Source of the DNA: Planctomycetota bacterium
Lineage (GTDB): Bacteria; Planctomycetota; Planctomycetia; Planctomycetales; Planctomycetaceae
Direction of reading: 5' to 3'
Assembly (NCBI GenBank): GCA_024278285.1
Contig: JAJRTM010000591.1
Coordinates: 1-8,347 of the forward strand
DNA length: 8,347 bases
Translations under genes and position numbers: made by a program
Notes under the pieces: model-generated
The model's database searches: none
What the model was told of the DNA's origin: nothing
The model's input: the letters and a program-made list of their open reading frames with translations, nothing else
Shown here: one piece after another, positions 6,343-8,347 of the stretch
Position numbering within the stretch: the stretch's first letter is position 1
Layout of the letters: every line of letters begins with the position of its first letter

Positions 6343-7314
6343 ATGAAACGCATTGCTGTTTTAACCAGTGGAGGCGATGCCCCTGGGATGAATGCTGCCA
6401 TTCGCGCCATTGTTCGCACGGGCATTGAAGAGGGGCTTGAAGTATTCGGTGTTCGTCACGGCTTTACCGGATTAATGGCTGGTGATTGGAGCCTGCTCGA
6501 ACGCCGGGAGGTGGGTGGCATTATGCAGCACGGGGGAACGGTTCTGGGAAGTGCCCGCTCTTTGGAATTCAAAACAGAAGCCGGACGCAAACTTGCCATT
6601 CAGAAAATGGAACAGGCAGGGATTGAAGCAGTCATTGTGATTGGTGGAAATGGTAGTCAAACTGGTTCTCATGCACTTGCCCAAATGGGATTTCCGGTCA
6701 TAGGTGTTGCCTCGACAATCGATAACGATTTGTATGGTTCAGATATTACTCTGGGGGTTGATACGGCTTTGAATGTTGCGTTGGAAACAATCGACAGACT
6801 ACGGAATACAGCCGCGTCTCATCAACGGGCTTTTCTTGTTGAAGTGATGGGACGTAATTGTGGTTATCTGGCCTTAATGACCGCGCTGGCAGGAGGGGCA
6901 GAGGCATTTGTCATTCCTGAAGTAGAAATTTCTCCAGAAACAATCGCCACAGAACTGGCCGATGCTTACAACCGGGGAAAGTCACATGCCATTGTTGTGG
7001 TTGCAGAGGGAAGCCAGAACAATGCTGCAGCGTTACTTGAACATTTTCAACAACATCACGAACGAATCGGCTTCAAACTACGGGCAACCATTCTGGGGTA
7101 TGTCCAGCGAGGAGGAAATCCTGGCGTTTTTGATCGAATTCTAGGCACAGAACTGGGAGCCGCTGCCGTTCAATTTTTGCTGAATCGTCAATTCGGTTCT
7201 TTGGTTGGTCGCCTCAGCGGAGAAATTGTTGCCACACCGTTGGATGTGGTTGTTTCCTCTCAAAAAGAACTTCCTGCAAACTTGCTGAAAATTGCTCGAA
7301 CCCTGGCTCAGTAA
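6343..7314 (+). CDS. pfkA: 6-phosphofructokinase (PfkA family)
   Basis: The 323-residue product matches the bacterial PfkA length of about 320. It is predicted to phosphorylate fructose 6-phosphate to fructose 1,6-bisphosphate in glycolysis, in the cytoplasm. Family landmarks fall almost exactly at E. coli numbering: SGGDAPGMNA (9-18), Arg72 in GSARS, TIDND (125-129) with the catalytic base Asp127, the sugar-phosphate motif MGR (169-171), Glu222, and LRATILGYVQRGG (246-258). Two donor-site positions differ from the ATP-type consensus. The usual GGDGS is GGNGS (101-105), replacing the metal-ligand Asp103 by Asn. The usual PGTIDND is ASTIDND, placing Ser at 124, where Gly marks ATP-dependent and Lys marks PPi-dependent enzymes. 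The phosphoryl donor is therefore uncertain, though the fold and sugar-phosphate site look intact. The start has an RBS, and the gene ends in tandem stops (TAATAA). No intrinsic terminator is evident after it. It is divergent from the permease. Confidence 0.93.
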   Translation: MKRIAVLTSGGDAPGMNAAIRAIVRTGIEEGLEVFGVRHGFTGLMAGDWSLLERREVGGIMQHGGTVLGSARSLEFKTEAGRKLAIQKMEQAGIEAVIVIGGNGSQTGSHALAQMGFPVIGVASTIDNDLYGSDITLGVDTALNVALETIDRLRNTAASHQRAFLVEVMGRNCGYLALMTALAGGAEAFVIPEVEISPETIATELADAYNRGKSHAIVVVAEGSQNNAAALLEHFQQHHERIGFKLRATILGYVQRGGNPGVFDRILGTELGAAAVQFLLNRQFGSLVGRLSGEIVATPLDVVVSSQKELPANLLKIARTLAQ

Positions 7315-7386
7315 TAAGGGACAGTCCTGAAATAGCTTCCCGGTTTTATAGAATTCATATTGTAGGGTGCGTCATTTAACTGCTTC

Positions 7387-7486
7387 GTGTGCCACGGCTC
7401 TGTGAGCCGTGCTGCGTGGGAATGAGAATATCTCGTGAAAATCAGCTTAGCTTTTAGTTTGCACGGCTCACAGAGCCGTGGCACAC
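7387..7486. repeat. Perfect 26-bp inverted repeat with palindromic arms
   Basis: The left arm (7387-7412) and right arm (7461-7486) are exact reverse complements separated by 48 nt. Each arm is itself a palindrome, CACGGCTC-TGT-GAGCCGTG (8-bp stem, 3-nt loop on the left arm). The region can thus fold either as two small hairpins or one long 26-bp stem. No T-tract follows. It is REP-like in form; the 48-nt loop has no recognisable gene. Confidence 0.88.
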
Positions 7487-7489
7487 ACT

Positions 7490-7582
7490 GTATTACTAAC
7501 GTTAAAAGTTTGCGAACGGCTCGCAAATTTTCAGAAAAACAGTTTTTGGTTACGGCTATCAGAATGAACCAGCCGTGCTGGG
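7490..7582 (+). repeat. 93-bp dispersed repeat, copy B
   Basis: This is the second copy of the repeat at 4131-4223, in the same orientation. The stem-loops are kept: TTGCGA/TCGCAA (7510-7515 with 7521-7526) and ACGGCT/AGCCGT (7552-7557 with 7571-7576). It begins 3 bp after the 26-bp inverted repeat and ends 54 bp before the HAD start codon. Unlike copy A it has no CACGGAT motif next to it. Confidence 0.88.
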
Positions 7583-7636
7583 GAATCAAAAGAGTATTTA
7601 CCAAAGAGCGGCTCAGAGAAAAAAGAAAAGATTTCG

Positions 7637-8242
7637 ATGATTCAAGCCTGTCTGTTTGATATGGGAAATGTACTCGTCAAGTTTTCGCACGCACAAATGC
7701 TACAGCAAATGGCAGTCGTTTGTGATTGTGAATCGGAATTATTGCGAGAATGGCTTTTTGAATCGGGAAGACTGCTCGATTACGAACGCGGTGTTATCAG
7801 CGATGACGAACTGCATTTACAGATTGAAGGACTGTTTGGAAAAAGTATCGATCAGCAAAAACTCCGCTGGGCCGCATCAGATATTTTTTCGGTGAATGAA
7901 CAGATCATTCCGCTGCTGGACGAACTGCGAAAAAAAGAGATGCCGCTGGTACTGCTTTCAAATACGAGTCGGATTCATTTTGAGCATATTCGCGATCAGT
8001 TTTCGATTTTAGATTACTTCGACAGTTTCGTACTTTCCTACGAAGTCGGCATGATCAAGCCAGAGCCAGAGATTTTTGAACTCGCGGCCCGCAAGGCAAA
8101 GGTATCACCCGAGAACTGTTTTTTTACCGACGATATTCTCGAAAACATTATTGCAGCCCGTGAAGCAGGTTTGCAGGCAGAGCAGTTCCACAATGCCACA
8201 CAGCTCTCGCGATTCCTGAAACAACGACTCTCTTTCGGTTAG
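7637..8242 (+). CDS. HAD-superfamily phosphatase, YihX-like (subfamily IA)
   Basis: This is a 201-residue cytoplasmic hydrolase. The four HAD motifs are in order: FDMGNVL with nucleophile Asp8; VLLSNTS with Ser108; the lysine of GMIKPEPEIF (Lys141); and FFTDD (Asp165, Asp166) for metal binding. A small helical cap lies at about residues 18-85, including YERGVISDDELH (49-60). Length and motif wording follow E. coli YihX, an alpha-D-glucose-1-phosphatase, so a sugar-phosphate substrate is a fair guess but not shown by the sequence. As in YihX, the position two after the nucleophile is Gly (Gly10), where most HAD phosphatases have Asp. It is not KdsC, which is shorter and lacks such a cap, so it does not fill the missing step beside kdsD. 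The ATG at 7637 has only a weak purine-rich stretch (AGAAAAGA) upstream. It may have its own promoter, as the gap to pfkA is 322 bp. Confidence 0.88.
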   Translation: MIQACLFDMGNVLVKFSHAQMLQQMAVVCDCESELLREWLFESGRLLDYERGVISDDELHLQIEGLFGKSIDQQKLRWAASDIFSVNEQIIPLLDELRKKEMPLVLLSNTSRIHFEHIRDQFSILDYFDSFVLSYEVGMIKPEPEIFELAARKAKVSPENCFFTDDILENIIAAREAGLQAEQFHNATQLSRFLKQRLSFG

Positions 8243-8255
8243 CCAATCTGTGTAG

Positions 8256-8272
8256 GGTACGCTTTGCGTACC
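8256..8272. repeat. 7-bp hairpin following the HAD gene
   Basis: GGTACGC (8256-8262), TTT loop, GCGTACC (8266-8272) lie 13 nt after the HAD stop codon. It is introduced by TGTAGGGT, which also occurs at 7361-7368, so it probably belongs to a dispersed repeat family. It has no U-tract after it, although it could mark the transcript end. The remaining 75 bases to the window edge show no gene I can support. Confidence 0.55.
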
Positions 8273-8347
8273 ACGCTTGTAGAGTTGATAATGCTACAAT
8301 GGCAACTATTTTCAAAAGTAGTGAGGCACAATCGGTGTGCACAGCAC

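Larger units (their letters stand above)
7315..7636. other. Gene-free, repeat-filled gap between pfkA and the HAD gene
   Basis: This stretch is mostly dispersed-repeat modules: TGTAGGGTGCG (7361-7371), the 26-bp inverted pair (7387-7486) and copy B of the 93-bp repeat (7490-7582). The last 54 bp lead into the HAD start and are A-rich with only a weak purine-rich RBS. Small frames crossing it on either strand are set by the palindromes and resemble no protein I know. Confidence 0.7.

Noticed and set aside
7308..7604. 98-codon minus-strand frame and 74-codon plus-strand frame (7435-7659) around the pfkA-HAD gap
   Set aside because: They are translated from the inverted repeat and the 93-bp repeat and overlap the ends of real genes; copy A of the repeat does not keep the frame.
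7637..8242. HAD protein as KdsC, the Kdo-8-phosphate phosphatase missing beside kdsD
   Set aside because: KdsC is a capless C0-type HAD tetramer subunit with a DxD motif; this protein has a helical cap and the DMGNV wording of YihX, and it lies 4.6 kb away on the other strand.
8148..8342. 64-codon minus-strand frame at the right edge
   Set aside because: Much of it lies over the end of the HAD gene and the rest over a hairpin repeat; no motif or RBS supports it.

Overview
The window is chromosomal sequence from a Gram-negative bacterium, most likely a member of the Planctomycetota. I infer this from three things: moderate GC content, lipopolysaccharide (LPS) transport and Kdo genes with an unusually long LptC/LptA-like protein, and intergenic gaps full of short palindromic dispersed repeats of a kind I associate with planctomycete genomes. 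The phylum call comes from general resemblance, not from a marker gene, and I do not name a genus.

Layout, left to right. Positions 1-1951 (minus strand) hold a long open frame that runs off the left edge. It encodes an envelope protein with an N-terminal membrane anchor, an LptC-like region and OstA/LptA-like repeats. Just upstream on the same strand, 1984-3009 encodes a KdsD/KpsF-type arabinose-5-phosphate isomerase (SIS domain plus two CBS domains). These two form a likely operon for Kdo synthesis and LPS export. A 334-bp gap with a 12-bp perfect hairpin and GGCGTTAGG repeats follows. Next, at 3344-3916 (minus), is a small two-helix membrane protein with a YcxB-like C-terminal domain. A 413-bp gap made largely of repeats separates it from a 604-residue APC-family permease with a soluble alpha/beta tail (4330-6144, minus). 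A 198-bp divergent intergenic region leads to a 6-phosphofructokinase (6343-7314, plus). A 322-bp gap contains a 26-bp inverted repeat and the second copy of a 93-bp dispersed repeat. A YihX-like HAD phosphatase (7637-8242, plus) is the last complete gene, followed by another small hairpin near the right edge.

Functionally, kdsD and the LptC/LptA-like gene belong together in outer-membrane LPS biogenesis. The permease, phosphofructokinase, YcxB-like protein and HAD phosphatase show no clear shared pathway. The first two share only a divergent promoter region. I see no CRISPR array, defence island, prophage, insertion sequence with a transposase, rRNA or tRNA.

I did not find a convincing new multi-gene system. 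The points most worth a second look are: the fused or extended LptC/LptA protein beside kdsD with no kdsC between them; a phosphofructokinase with substitutions at two phosphoryl-donor-site positions (Asn103, Ser124); the alpha/beta tail on the permease; and the dense mosaic of several palindromic repeat families, one of which creates a spurious upstream start codon for the YcxB-like gene.
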